Assembly: GCA_017430455.1 (NCBI GenBank)
Contig: JAFRMX010000012.1
Coordinates: 1 to 64,000 of the forward strand
Origin: Oscillospiraceae bacterium
GTDB taxonomy: Bacteria > Bacillota > Clostridia > Oscillospirales > Oscillospiraceae
DNA length: 64,000 nt
Direction: 5' to 3'
Part shown: piece after piece, positions 49,294-58,196 of the stretch
How the letters are laid out: each line of letters begins with the position of its first letter
How positions within the stretch are numbered: position 1 is the first letter of the stretch
Translations under genes and position numbers: made by a program
Notes under the pieces: generated by a model
Database searches by the model: none
Told to the model about the DNA's origin: nothing
The model's input: only the letters and a program-made list of their open reading frames with translations

Positions 49294-50688
49294 ATGGACA
49301 GAACAAAAATAAAACAGATATTTGAGGACTCCGCCTCTTTCGGCGGAAAGGAGATAAGAGTCTGCGGCTGGGTGAGAACCGTCCGCGACATGAAGAATTT
49401 CGGCTTTATCGAGCTCAATGACGGCAGCTGCTTCAAATCCCTCCAGGTCGTCTTCGCGAGAGAGAGCCTTGAAAACTATAACGAGATCGCTGCCCAGAAC
49501 GTCGGCGCCGCTCTGATCGCGGAAGGCGTGCTGGAGCTCACTCCGGAGGCCAAACAGCCCTTCGAGCTCAAGGCAAAGAAGATCACGGTCGAGGGTCTCT
49601 CGGCTCCGGACTATCCGCTTCAGAAGAAACGCCACAGCGTGGAATTCCTGCGGACCATACAGCACCTGAGGCCGCGCACCAACCTCTTCTCCGCGGTCTT
49701 CAGAGTCAGAAGCGTAGCAGCCTATGCCATACACGAGTTTTTCCAGCAGCGCGGCTTTGTATATGTCCACACCCCGATAATCACGGGCTCCGACGCCGAG
49801 GGCGCCGGAGACATGTTCAGGGTCACTACTCTGGATGTCAGCGACCCTCCCCGCAAGGAGGACGGCTCCGTCGATTGGAGCAAAGATTTCTTCGGGAAGC
49901 CCGCCAACCTCACTGTCTCCGGCCAGCTCAACTGCGAGAACTTCGCCATGGCCTTCGGTGACGTCTACACCTTCGGGCCTACATTCCGCGCCGAGGTCTC
50001 CTACACCCAGCGCCACGCCGCCGAGTTCTGGATGATCGAGCCGGAGATGGCTTTCGCGGATCTCAACGACTACATGGACACCGCTGAGGCGATGGTCAAA
50101 TACATCATAAATACCGTCCTCGAGAAATGCCCGATGGAGATGGAGTTTTTCAACAGTTTCGTGGACAGGGAGCTTCTCTCCAGACTCAACAACGTCGTCT
50201 CCAGCGAGTTCGGCAGGATCACTTATACGGAAGCCGTGGAAATCCTCCAGAAGAGCGGTCAGAAATTCGACTACCCGGTACAGTGGGGCATAGACCTCCA
50301 GACCGAGCACGAGAGATATCTGACCGAACAGGTCTTCAAAAAGCCGCTCTTCGTGACCGACTATCCCAAGGATATAAAGGCCTTCTACATGCGCCTCAAT
50401 GACGACGGCAAGACCGTCGCCGCGGCCGACTGCCTGGTTCCGGGCATCGGAGAGATCATCGGCGGAAGCCAGAGGGAGGAGAGGCTCGAGGTCCTGGAGA
50501 AGCGTATGGATGAACTGGGGCTGAAAAAAGAGGATTACTGGTGGTATCTGGATCTCAGACGCTACGGCTCCTGCCGCCACGCCGGCTACGGGCTGGGTTT
50601 CGAGAGGATGATAATGTATCTCACGGGAGTTTCGAACATCAGAGACGTCGAGCTCCACCCGAGAACGACCGGAAACGCCGATTTCTAA
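49294..50688 (+). CDS. asnS: Asparaginyl-tRNA synthetase
   Basis: 464 residues, class II synthetase. The N-terminal OB fold for the anticodon ([21 protein letters not shown]), motif 2 ([20 protein letters not shown]) and motif 3 ([15 protein letters not shown]) are clear. Central sequence [20 protein letters not shown] separates AsnRS from AspRS. The presence of asnS argues that Asn-tRNA is made directly here. Follows the lipid kinase gene closely; a hairpin comes after it. Confidence 0.95.
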   Translation: MDRTKIKQIFEDSASFGGKEIRVCGWVRTVRDMKNFGFIELNDGSCFKSLQVVFARESLENYNEIAAQNVGAALIAEGVLELTPEAKQPFELKAKKITVEGLSAPDYPLQKKRHSVEFLRTIQHLRPRTNLFSAVFRVRSVAAYAIHEFFQQRGFVYVHTPIITGSDAEGAGDMFRVTTLDVSDPPRKEDGSVDWSKDFFGKPANLTVSGQLNCENFAMAFGDVYTFGPTFRAEVSYTQRHAAEFWMIEPEMAFADLNDYMDTAEAMVKYIINTVLEKCPMEMEFFNSFVDRELLSRLNNVVSSEFGRITYTEAVEILQKSGQKFDYPVQWGIDLQTEHERYLTEQVFKKPLFVTDYPKDIKAFYMRLNDDGKTVAAADCLVPGIGEIIGGSQREERLEVLEKRMDELGLKKEDYWWYLDLRRYGSCRHAGYGLGFERMIMYLTGVSNIRDVELHPRTTGNADF

Positions 50689-50704
50689 TTGAATATAAAG
50701 GAAA

Positions 50705-50735
50705 ACAGGGCTTTACCTTTTCGGTAAAGTCCTGT
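50705..50735 (+). terminator. Hairpin after asnS
   Basis: ACAGG-G-CTTTACC and GGTAAAG-T-CCTGT with a TTTTC loop, 13 pairs. The sequence after it is TATAATATAG, poor in T but a perfect -10 (50735-50740), so termination is uncertain and a promoter for the next gene may overlap. Confidence 0.45.
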
Positions 50736-50849
50736 ATAATATAGTTTGCTGTATTAGTATATTTCTGCCTTGGGCAGCAAATATAGATAATATTTTAAAG
50801 CGTGTACCGGAACTCCATCATTTTATATGTATCCGGGCACAGCAGAAAA

Positions 50850-50972
50850 AAGGAGGAAAATTGTCCCCGTGGCTCGGGGTGCGGCATTGTGGAGACATGC
50901 CGTAAAAGCGCGGCGCAAATAGCGCGCGTGAGACCTGCCCTTGCGGATGCAGGCAGGCCGGAGCCGGAATCT
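50850..50972 (+). promoter_or_regulatory. GC-rich structured leader before the ABC ATPase gene
   Basis: After AAGGAGG (50850-50856) come successive self-complementary pieces: CCCCG/CGGGG (50863-50877), GCGGCAT/ATGCCG, GCGC/GCGC, and CCTGC/GCAGG near 50938-50956. A 14-codon ORF starting TTG at 50860 follows the AAGGAGG. It reads MSPWLGVRHCGDMP and stops at TAA. I do not match it to a known riboswitch. Confidence 0.35.
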
Positions 50973-52151
50973 ATGGCAACTGTACAACTCAAGGATGTGA
51001 AGAAGGTTTATCCTTTCGTCAGCGGAGAGGATAAGAAGAAAAAGAAGAAGAAAGACGAGCCCGAGAAGAAAAAGGTCAATCTTCAGATAACCGACGAAGG
51101 TGTCGTCGCTGTCCAGAAGTTCAACCTTGACATCGCCGACAAGGAATTCATAGTTCTCGTCGGACCTTCAGGCTGCGGCAAATCCACGACTCTGAGAATG
51201 GTAGCCGGCCTTGAAGAGATATCGGGCGGCGAGCTGTACATTGACGGAAAGCTCATGAACGACGTCGCGCCGAAAGACCGCGATATCGCGATGGTCTTCC
51301 AGAACTACGCCCTGTATCCTCATATGACAGTATATGAGAACATGGCATTCTCCCTTAAACTGCGCCATGCCCCCAAAGATGAGATCGACAAGAAAGTCCG
51401 CGAAGCAGCTGAGATCCTCGACATCACCCAGTATCTCGACCGCAAGCCCAAGGCACTGTCCGGCGGCCAGAGACAGCGTGTCGCGATCGGCCGTGCTATC
51501 GTACGTGACCCGAAGGTCATGCTTATGGACGAACCTCTCTCAAACCTCGACGCCAAGCTTCGTAACGAGATGAGAGCCGAGATCATCAAGCTCCGCAACC
51601 GTATCAACACCACATTTATCTACGTAACCCATGACCAGACCGAAGCCATGACTCTCGGTGACAGGATCGTCATCATGCGAGACGGCTACATCCAGCAGAT
51701 CGGCACTCCTCAGGAGGTCTTCAACCATCCCGCGAACCTCTTCGTCGCAGGCTTCATCGGAATGCCTCAGATGAACTTCTTCGACGCGCAGCTCACACGC
51801 GAGGGCAACAAGTTCTTCGTAGAGCTCGGCGGCACGAAGACAGAGCTCAGCGAGGATAAGGAAGAGAGACTTCTCGCGAACGATGTCCAGAGCCAGGCAG
51901 TCACGCTGGGCGTACGTCCCGAGCATACGAACGTCGGTGAAGCAGGCGTCAAGGCCACGGTCGACGTCAGCGAGATGATGGGTTCCTCCGTACATCTGCA
52001 CCTCAATGCAGACGGAAAGGACGTCATCGTTATCGTTCCGACCATTGACCTCAAGGACAGCTTCAACAGAGGCGACACTGTATACTTCAACTTCAACGGC
52101 AACGTAGCCCACGTCTTCAGCAAGGAAACGGAGAAGAATCTGGAGTACTAA
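50973..52151 (+). CDS. MsmK/UgpC-type ABC importer ATPase with Lys-rich insert
   Basis: About 392 residues of the MalK/MsmK/UgpC family. Walker A GPSGCGKSTTLRM, signature LSGGQRQRVAIGRAI, Walker B VMLMDEPLSNLD, and a C-terminal OB-type domain (residues about 260-392). It energises sugar importers and is often shared by several. Between the first two strands there is an insert of about 30 residues, including KKKKKKKDEPEKKK, absent from E. coli MalK. I place the start at 50973 because MATVQLKDVKKVYPF is the family start; reading on upstream gives non-family sequence. No permease gene is adjacent. Confidence 0.92.
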   Translation: MATVQLKDVKKVYPFVSGEDKKKKKKKDEPEKKKVNLQITDEGVVAVQKFNLDIADKEFIVLVGPSGCGKSTTLRMVAGLEEISGGELYIDGKLMNDVAPKDRDIAMVFQNYALYPHMTVYENMAFSLKLRHAPKDEIDKKVREAAEILDITQYLDRKPKALSGGQRQRVAIGRAIVRDPKVMLMDEPLSNLDAKLRNEMRAEIIKLRNRINTTFIYVTHDQTEAMTLGDRIVIMRDGYIQQIGTPQEVFNHPANLFVAGFIGMPQMNFFDAQLTREGNKFFVELGGTKTELSEDKEERLLANDVQSQAVTLGVRPEHTNVGEAGVKATVDVSEMMGSSVHLHLNADGKDVIVIVPTIDLKDSFNRGDTVYFNFNGNVAHVFSKETEKNLEY

Positions 52152-52154
52152 ACC

Positions 52155-52787
52155 ATGGGCGGCAAGATCAAAGCGATAATATTCATAGCCGTATTTCTGC
52201 TCGCCATCGCGGTCATATTTTCCGCCCTGAGCAACAGAAACGCGGAGATAAAAGCCTCTGAAGAGCAGACCCCTCTCCCCGAGGGAGTGGAAGCAGTAGC
52301 CGTACCGACGGCTCCGCCTCCCGATCCGTCCGCGGTACCGACTCCGGTTCCGACGATATATATCCCCGAGGCTACGACGATCCCGACCCCCTCTCCCACT
52401 CCAGCGCCCTCCGCTTTAAGCAGCGGAAGCTTCAAGAGCAACACGGAAACGGGCCTCAACATGATCGTGGAATACAGCGCGGAAGCCCTCGGCGACGGAA
52501 CCTCGAGAGTCAATGTCACGGTCAAAATCGAACACTTTGCCTGGCATTACAACGGCTATCCGAGCGCGATAACGGTCACTGTGGGCAATGAAACGCTCTA
52601 TTTCAGCTCCCCGACAGTCAATTCCGATACCCTGGTCATGGAGACCGAGGACCTCGGCACAAAATCCGTTACGCTCCCCCAGAGCGGAGGGACGGTAAAC
52701 CTCAGGGCAGTCTGGACCTACGGAGGGCAGTACAGCGAAAAGCAGCTCGATACCGTAAGCTGTGAAGGTCTTATATCACTTGGATAA
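52155..52787 (+). CDS. Membrane-anchored secreted protein of unknown function
   Basis: 210 residues. One N-terminal hydrophobic helix (about 5-24) with positive side first, then a Pro/Thr/Ser-rich linker (about 45-95, many PTP and PSP units), then a soluble beta-rich domain of about 110 residues (VNVTVKIEHFAWHYNGYPSA). No lipobox, so it is likely anchored by the helix with the domain outside. I do not recognise the domain. It begins 3 bases after the ABC ATPase stop and is followed by a terminator, so it shares that transcript. Confidence 0.65.
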   Translation: MGGKIKAIIFIAVFLLAIAVIFSALSNRNAEIKASEEQTPLPEGVEAVAVPTAPPPDPSAVPTPVPTIYIPEATTIPTPSPTPAPSALSSGSFKSNTETGLNMIVEYSAEALGDGTSRVNVTVKIEHFAWHYNGYPSAITVTVGNETLYFSSPTVNSDTLVMETEDLGTKSVTLPQSGGTVNLRAVWTYGGQYSEKQLDTVSCEGLISLG

Positions 52788-52796
52788 AATAACAAT

Positions 52797-52831
52797 AAAA
52801 AATACCTGCAGGAACCTGCAGGTATTTTTTT
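52797..52831. terminator. Bidirectional terminator
   Basis: Perfect stem AAAAAATACCTGCAGG/CCTGCAGGTATTTTTT with a two-base loop, between the secreted protein gene and the convergent permease gene. Confidence 0.88.
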
Positions 52832-52844
52832 GATCTGTTTATTC

Positions 52845-53840
52845 TTATCTTTCTTCTCTGAAGTACGGAAGGCCCAAGGAGGCGGGAGGCTGTTTGTCTT
52901 TTCTGTTTCTCATCGAGCTTATGATCAGAACTATGATCGTTACGACGTAGGGGGCCATCTTGTAGATCTCTTTGATAGCGAGGTTGGTCCCGCTCGGTAT
53001 GAAGGCGTTCAATATGAACAGTCCGCCGAAAACGATGGAAGCTCCTATTGCCACAGCCGGGCGCCAGAGCGAGAAGATGACAAGCGCAATGGCGAGCCAG
53101 CCTCTGTCTCCGAAACCGCCGTTGGACCAGACTCCGGAGGCGTAGTCGAGCACATAGAACAGTCCGCCGAGTCCGGCTGTCATCGAACCGACACAGGTTG
53201 CCACGTACTTGTATCTGTTCACGTTTATTCCCGCGGCATCGGCAGTGGCGGGGTTCTCTCCGACGGCTCTCAGGTTCAGGCCTATCCTTGTCTTCTTTAG
53301 GATATAGGCCGCAGTTACGGCAATTATAATGGCGAGATAGGCCAGAAAACCATAGCTGAAGAAAAGCTTGCCGATCGGGCCTGCCGTATTTTTGTCCGCT
53401 ATGGATCTGCTGTATATAAGCGAGATGTCTGTCAGGACTATTGCCGGAGCGTTGCTTCCGGAGAGCTTTATGAGGGAGCCTCCGAAGAAGTTACCGAAGC
53501 CGAGGCCGAAGGTAGTCATAGCAAGACCGGTCACGTTCTGGTTGGCCTTCAGGGTGACTGTAAGGAAGCAGTAAAGAAGACCCATCAGGAGTGAAGCGAA
53601 GAGGCAGCATAGCAGAGGTATCATTATGACCGTAAACGGGCTCACGGCCTCCCCCGCGCTTATCCTCTGCTGAAGCGGGAAAGCCCCGATGACTCCGGAT
53701 ATGGCTCCGACATACATGATCCCGGGAATACCGAGGTTCAGGTTGCCGGATTTCTCCGTCAGGATCTCGCCCGTCGATCCGAAAAGAAGAGGGATGCTCT
53801 GTACTATCGCTCTGGAAAGAAAAGCTATAAGTGCACTCAT
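52845..53840 (-). CDS. Nucleoside ABC importer permease 2 (YufQ/BmpD-like)
   Basis: 331 residues, about 9 hydrophobic segments, branched-chain permease fold (BPD_transp_2). FGSTGEILTEKSGNLNLGIP is the N-terminal pattern of this permease branch, and NRYKYVATCVGSMTAGLGGL the later loop. Third component of a BMP-type importer for purine nucleosides. GGAGG lies 9 bases before the ATG, in the end of the preceding permease gene. Ends at a bidirectional terminator. Confidence 0.9.
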   Translation of the reverse strand: MSALIAFLSRAIVQSIPLLFGSTGEILTEKSGNLNLGIPGIMYVGAISGVIGAFPLQQRISAGEAVSPFTVIMIPLLCCLFASLLMGLLYCFLTVTLKANQNVTGLAMTTFGLGFGNFFGGSLIKLSGSNAPAIVLTDISLIYSRSIADKNTAGPIGKLFFSYGFLAYLAIIIAVTAAYILKKTRIGLNLRAVGENPATADAAGINVNRYKYVATCVGSMTAGLGGLFYVLDYASGVWSNGGFGDRGWLAIALVIFSLWRPAVAIGASIVFGGLFILNAFIPSGTNLAIKEIYKMAPYVVTIIVLIISSMRNRKDKQPPASLGLPYFREER

Positions 53841-53843
53841 ATC

Positions 53844-54953
53844 TCAGGCCTCCTTCTTTTCCGAAACTTCCGCGCTCTTTTTGCGGAATACGACTCTATA
53901 GTTAATAAAGAATTCACAGCCTATCAGGAAGAACAGCACGATGCCGGTCAGGATGTCCCCGTAGCTCTCGTTGAGGCTCAGAGAGGATGCCACTTCGGAA
54001 GCGCCCTTGTTCATAAATATGAGCAGGAAGCTCGAGAAAATCATTATCAGAGGATCAAATCTCGAGAGCCATGAGACCATGACTGCAGTAAATCCGTATC
54101 CGGAGGTGAGAGAGGTGGTCAGCGTGTGGTTCGTGCTTCCGACCAGCAGCCAGCCGCAGACTCCACATATCGCTCCGGAGAGGAGCATGGTCCTCATAAT
54201 AACTTTTCTTACATTTATTCCGATATATCTCGCGGTCTTTTCGCTCTCGCCCACGACATCGATCTCGTATCCGTGCTTGGTGTACTTGAGGTACACGAAC
54301 ATGAATATGGTCAGAGCGGCGATGACCAGAACATTAAGCAGATATCTCTGTCCTCCGATGATTGGAAGCCAGCCCGCTTCTGTCCTCTGATTTATGACTC
54401 CTATATTAGCGCTGCCCTTTGTCGTCTCCCATATAACTATAAAGTAAGCGACAAGCTGGGTTGCCACGTAGTTCATCATAAGCGTGAAAAGAGTCTCGTT
54501 GGTGCCGTATCTCGCTTTGAAGAAGGCGGGAATGAATCCCCAGATCGCACCCGCGAGAACAGCGGATATGAGCATGATGACCCAGAGAAGCGGGTTCGCG
54601 ACTTTTCCGCCCAGAAGGATCATGCAGGCCGTAGTCGCCAGGGCTCCGGCCAGGCACTGGCCCTCGGCTCCCAGGTTCCAGCAGCGCATTTTGAAAGCCG
54701 GCGTGACCGCGATCGAAAGACCGAGCAGTGCGCTTATATTGCTCAGAAGCACCCATATGCGCCTTTTGCTTCCGAAGTTTCCTTCGAACATCGCAGAATA
54801 AAGCTTGATCGGGTTGACCTTTGCAATTGCCAGCGTCAGAAGGCCGCAGAATACCAGTGAAGCCAGAATTGCGATCCCGCGGATGATCCAGGCTTTTCCG
54901 GAGCTTATGTCGCTTCGTTTGACCAGGTGTACGAGAGGTTCTTTATTCTTCAT
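53844..54953 (-). CDS. Nucleoside ABC importer permease 1 (YufP/BmpC-like)
   Basis: About 369 residues with about 9-10 hydrophobic segments. MRCWNLGAEGQCLAGALATT in the first third and YGTNETLFTLMMNYVATQLV are typical of the YufP branch. The ATG at 54953 lies within the end of the ATPase gene with GGAGG upstream; a TTG at 54971 is less likely. Forms the membrane channel with the second permease. Confidence 0.9.
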   Translation of the reverse strand: MKNKEPLVHLVKRSDISSGKAWIIRGIAILASLVFCGLLTLAIAKVNPIKLYSAMFEGNFGSKRRIWVLLSNISALLGLSIAVTPAFKMRCWNLGAEGQCLAGALATTACMILLGGKVANPLLWVIMLISAVLAGAIWGFIPAFFKARYGTNETLFTLMMNYVATQLVAYFIVIWETTKGSANIGVINQRTEAGWLPIIGGQRYLLNVLVIAALTIFMFVYLKYTKHGYEIDVVGESEKTARYIGINVRKVIMRTMLLSGAICGVCGWLLVGSTNHTLTTSLTSGYGFTAVMVSWLSRFDPLIMIFSSFLLIFMNKGASEVASSLSLNESYGDILTGIVLFFLIGCEFFINYRVVFRKKSAEVSEKKEA

Positions 54954-56484
54954 CTTCCGCGGCACCTCCAAGCTTCGTCATCATCATTCCGACTTTCCTC
55001 TTATCCGCCCCTCTGCCTTCGATATATCCGCTCACCCTGCCTCCGCAGAGGACGAGTATCTTGTCGCTGAGCTCCAGAAGGACATCGAGGTCTTCTCCCA
55101 CATATATAACTGCTACGCCCTGTTTTTTCTCTTTGTTGATCAGATCATAGATAGTGTACGAGGAATTAATGTCCAGTCCTCTTACTGCATAGGCTGTCAG
55201 AAGGACTGTCGGCGCGGAGGCGATCTCGCGCCCTACAAGGACCTTCTGTACGTTGCCTCCCGAAAGTCTTCTTACGGGAGTCTCAACACTCGGAGTCGAT
55301 ACGCTTAGCTCGTCGACCACATTCTCCGCAAGCTTGTGCGGAGCCTTTCTGTCCGTAAACGCGGTCTTTCCTCTCCTGTACGATCTGAGCATCATATTGT
55401 CGGAGAGGTCCATATTCCCGACCAGACCCATACCGAGCCTGTCCTCAGGCACAAACGAGAGGGCGACGCCCATAGCCTGAATGCTCAGCGGATCCTTTCC
55501 GACGAGTTCCTCCGGCTCTCCTTCATCGTTTATATAGGCAATGCTTCCGCTCTCGACCTTCTGGAGTCCCGCTATCGATTCGAGCAGCTCCTTCTGTCCG
55601 CAGCCGGAGATGCCCGCTATGCCGAGGATCTCTCCGGAATTGGCGGTGAATGAGACATCGTTGAGCTTGACGATCCCGTCAACATCCCGGACCGTGAGGT
55701 TCTTCACCTCTATTCTCGGCTTGGGGTCGACCGGATCCGGTCTTTCTATATTCAGAGATACCGCGTGCCCGACCATCATATTGGTCATCTCGGCGGCATT
55801 CGTTTCTTTCGTCTTCATGTCTCCGACAAACTGGCCTTTTCTCAAAATGGCAACTCTGTCGGAAATGTCCTCCACCTCGTGGAGCTTATGAGTAATGATT
55901 ACTACGGCCTTTCCGTCGTCTCTCATATTGCGCAGAACGGCAAAAAGCCTGTCTGTCTCTTGCGGCGTGAGCACAGCGGTGGGCTCGTCGAGTATGAGTA
56001 TGTCCGCTCCTCTGTAGAGTACCTTTACTATCTCGACGGTCTGCTTCTGTGAAACGGACATGTCGTAGATCTTCTGGGCCGGGTCCACTTCAAAGCCGTA
56101 CATCTCACAGATGCTTCTGATCTTCTCGGAGGCTTTCTTCAGATCGAATCTGCTTCCGTCATTAAGTCCGAGAACGACATTTTCCGCGGCCGTAAGCACA
56201 TCGACAAGCTTGAAATGCTGGTGGATCATGCCTATTCCGTGGTCGAACGCGATCTTCGGTGAGGTTATCTTGACCTCTTCGTCATTTATGAATATCTGGC
56301 CTTCATCGGGGAAATAGATTCCGGACAGCATGTTCATCAGCGTAGTTTTTCCGCTGCCGTTTTCTCCCAAAAGAGCAAGAATTTCGCCTCTGTATATGTC
56401 GAGCCATACCTTGTCATTGGCAACTACAGAGCCGAAAGTCTTTGTAATATTGCGCATTTTTACTGCTGCGTTTGTTCCGTCCAA
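54943..56484 (-). CDS. Nucleoside ABC importer ATPase, double nucleotide-binding domains (YufO/NupO-like)
   Basis: About 513 residues with two ABC domains, as in sugar and nucleoside importers of the RbsA/YufO class. Domain 1: GENGSGKTTLMN and MSVSQKQTVEIVKVLYRGAD; Walker B LILDEPTAVL. Domain 2: GISGCGQKELLESIAG (degenerate Walker A, Q for K) and RLSGGNVQKVLVGREI, followed by LLTAYAVRGLD where DEP is lost. So only the first site should hydrolyse ATP well. The start is TTG at 56484, chosen because AGGGAGG stands 7 bases before it. Confidence 0.92.
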   Translation of the reverse strand: MDGTNAAVKMRNITKTFGSVVANDKVWLDIYRGEILALLGENGSGKTTLMNMLSGIYFPDEGQIFINDEEVKITSPKIAFDHGIGMIHQHFKLVDVLTAAENVVLGLNDGSRFDLKKASEKIRSICEMYGFEVDPAQKIYDMSVSQKQTVEIVKVLYRGADILILDEPTAVLTPQETDRLFAVLRNMRDDGKAVVIITHKLHEVEDISDRVAILRKGQFVGDMKTKETNAAEMTNMMVGHAVSLNIERPDPVDPKPRIEVKNLTVRDVDGIVKLNDVSFTANSGEILGIAGISGCGQKELLESIAGLQKVESGSIAYINDEGEPEELVGKDPLSIQAMGVALSFVPEDRLGMGLVGNMDLSDNMMLRSYRRGKTAFTDRKAPHKLAENVVDELSVSTPSVETPVRRLSGGNVQKVLVGREIASAPTVLLTAYAVRGLDINSSYTIYDLINKEKKQGVAVIYVGEDLDVLLELSDKILVLCGGRVSGYIEGRGADKRKVGMMMTKLGGAAEDEE

Positions 56485-56510
56485 TCCGGTTCCTCCCTTT
56501 TGAAGATTAC

Positions 56511-56538
56511 GGGAAGCTCCCATGAAAGGGAGCTTCCC
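56511..56538 (-). other. Intercistronic hairpin between the binding-protein and ATPase genes
   Basis: Perfect 11-base arms GGGAAGCTCCC/GGGAGCTTCCC with a six-base loop and no T-run. Such hairpins often protect the upstream message, raising the binding protein over the membrane parts. Confidence 0.6.
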
Positions 56539-56557
56539 TCTTTAGCTTTAAATTGAA

Positions 56558-57829
56558 TTAGAATGCTGTGTCGAGAAGGGTGATTCCGTCGATCTGAACA
56601 TCGAAGTAAGGAGCGCTGCGGAATTCGGACTCTGCGAATACGCCGTCAACGATCGCTTCGGTATCGGGATCAAAATCTCCGCCGATGGCATTTGCCATGT
56701 AAGAGGTCTGGTTCTCACCGCCGACTGTGTAGTTTGCTGTGTCAAATACTTTGATGGTTCCGTCGAGAAGTCCTGCTTTTACTTCTTCAACCTTCTCGAT
56801 CGTTCCGGGAGCAGCGTTGGCCTCGCTGATGGAGATCACTTCAACGGAGCCGCCCTCAAGAGTGCCGCACCAGTCTTCATCTATAGCTGTGCCGCTTGCT
56901 TTGCAGTCGAGAATGTACTGGAAGTAGGGAGCCCAGTTGATGCGGGAGGCGGCGAGGTAAGTGTCGGGGCCGGCATCGGAGGTGTCGAGGTTGTAGGAAA
57001 CATCGGGAACGCCGGCTTCTGCGCACGCCGTGGGAGCGCCGTAAGAGTCAGCATGCTGGGAGAGAAGTACGCAGCCGCCGTCGATAAGGCTCTGTGCTGC
57101 CGCTTTCTCTGCGGTCTCATCATACCAGGAACCTGTGAATGTTACGTCCATGGTAACGGAGGGGCATACGGATTTTGCGCCGAGGTAGAATGATGTGTAA
57201 CCGGAGATAACTTCTGCGTATGTGTAAGCGCCGACATAGCCCATCTTGGCCTGGTCTGCAGTGATCTTGCCGGCTTCGATCATCTCGTTGAGCTTGAGTC
57301 CGGCTGCAACGCCGACAAGGTAACGGCCCATGTAGATGTCAGCAAATGCATTGTGATAGTTGGGGAGCTTCTCAGCTGTCGCCATATCGCCGGTTGCGGA
57401 GATAAAGTCGACATCGGGGCACTCTTTGGCTGCTGCGAGCATGTAGCTCTGGTGGCCGTAGCTGTCGGAGAAGATAACATTGCAGCCCTGGTCTACGAGG
57501 TCAAGAGCGGTATCTTCGCAGGTCTGGTCCTCGGGGATCTGGGTCTTGATTATGAAGTCAGTGCCTTCAACCATTCCGTTCGCTTCGAAAACTTCTTTCG
57601 CAGCATTCAGGAAGTTTGCGTCGTAAGTGGAGTTCTCATCGTGGAGGAAGATAAGGCCGACTTTTACGGCAGGAGCCGCGGCTTCTTCCGCGGGGGCTGC
57701 TTCTTCGGCTGCAGGGGCTGCTTCCTGAGCGGGAGCGGCTTCCTGGGCTGCGGGGGCAGCGGCCTGACCGCAGGCTGCAAGTGCAAATACCATACAAAGT
57801 GCGAGGACAAGTGCTAAGATCTTTTTCAT
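56558..57829 (-). CDS. BMP-family nucleoside-binding lipoprotein
   Basis: 423 residues. Signal peptide with lipobox LAAC, then an Ala/Pro/Glu-rich linker (residues 22-55), then a BMP (PF02608) domain: VKVGLIFLHDENSTYDANFL, SDSYGHQSYMLAAAKECPDV, and GRYLVGVAAGLKLNEM. Relatives (PnrA, BmpA, YufN) bind purine nucleosides. Preceded by a guanine-type riboswitch, which supports purine nucleoside uptake. First gene of the importer operon. Confidence 0.93.
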   Translation of the reverse strand: MKKILALVLALCMVFALAACGQAAAPAAQEAAPAQEAAPAAEEAAPAEEAAAPAVKVGLIFLHDENSTYDANFLNAAKEVFEANGMVEGTDFIIKTQIPEDQTCEDTALDLVDQGCNVIFSDSYGHQSYMLAAAKECPDVDFISATGDMATAEKLPNYHNAFADIYMGRYLVGVAAGLKLNEMIEAGKITADQAKMGYVGAYTYAEVISGYTSFYLGAKSVCPSVTMDVTFTGSWYDETAEKAAAQSLIDGGCVLLSQHADSYGAPTACAEAGVPDVSYNLDTSDAGPDTYLAASRINWAPYFQYILDCKASGTAIDEDWCGTLEGGSVEVISISEANAAPGTIEKVEEVKAGLLDGTIKVFDTANYTVGGENQTSYMANAIGGDFDPDTEAIVDGVFAESEFRSAPYFDVQIDGITLLDTAF

Positions 57830-57885
57830 TCGGGTGATTCTCCTTTAAAAAATTTGTTTGTAAAGTGATAGCGGCCGACAGAGAA

Positions 57886-57926
57886 TCAAAAAGCATCGGG
57901 AGTTTTTAAAATCTTCCCCCCGATGC
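57886..57926 (-). terminator. Riboswitch terminator before the BMP gene
   Basis: Minus strand GCATCGGG (57926-57919) / CCCGATGC (57900-57893), then TTTTTGA. Upstream CGATG in the spacer (near 57938-57942) could pair with CATCG of the left arm as antiterminator. Confidence 0.8.
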
Positions 57927-57978
57927 GAAAAGTAAAAAACATCGCGTTGTCTGAATATGAGGCGCGGCGTTTTTGCAA

Positions 57979-58046
57979 TTCGATAGTCCGGTCATTTACG
58001 GCGTCCGGGTAGAGACTTCAAATCCATATCATTTGCTTATATCGAA
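57979..58046 (-). promoter_or_regulatory. Purine riboswitch aptamer, guanine type
   Basis: P1 is TTCGATA (58046-58040)/TATCGAA (57985-57979). P2 is CAAAT/ATTTG closing the loop GATATGG; P3 is CCGG.C/G.CCGG closing GCCGTAAAT. The joining strand TCTCTACC and the 3' core GGACTAT match the class; the base before TAT is C, the position (C74) that selects guanine over adenine. One core base (C for U at position 48 of the xpt numbering) differs. With the terminator 50 bases downstream, guanine should switch the importer off. Confidence 0.88.
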
Positions 58047-58069
58047 ACCGATATTCACTTCACGGGCGC

Positions 58070-58098
58070 ACAATAACACATACCCCCTGATATGTCAA
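58070..58098 (-). promoter_or_regulatory. Sigma-A promoter of the riboswitch and nucleoside importer operon
   Basis: Minus strand TTGACA (58098-58093), 17 bases, TATTGT (58075-58070). The rest of 58099-58196 holds a GGTTGC/GCAACC stem and no gene. Confidence 0.8.
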
Positions 58099-58196
58099 GC
58101 TTCTTTTTGGGAATTTTATACAAAAATTTTGATGTATTTTTGTGCAGGTTGCATAAACGCTATTATAACCGGATTATGGCAACCAAACGGCTCAAA

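Noticed and set aside
49273..50658. A 461-codon open frame opposite asnS, and 48173-49306 opposite the lipid kinase
   Set aside because: Both are complements of conserved genes; the second also covers the aro leader, whose own short ORF has the ribosome site and the aromatic codons.
50802..50972. N-terminal extension of the MsmK-like ATPase back to 50802
   Set aside because: The extra 57 residues do not look like the family, lie in stem-forming sequence, and the family N-terminus starts exactly at the ATG at 50973.
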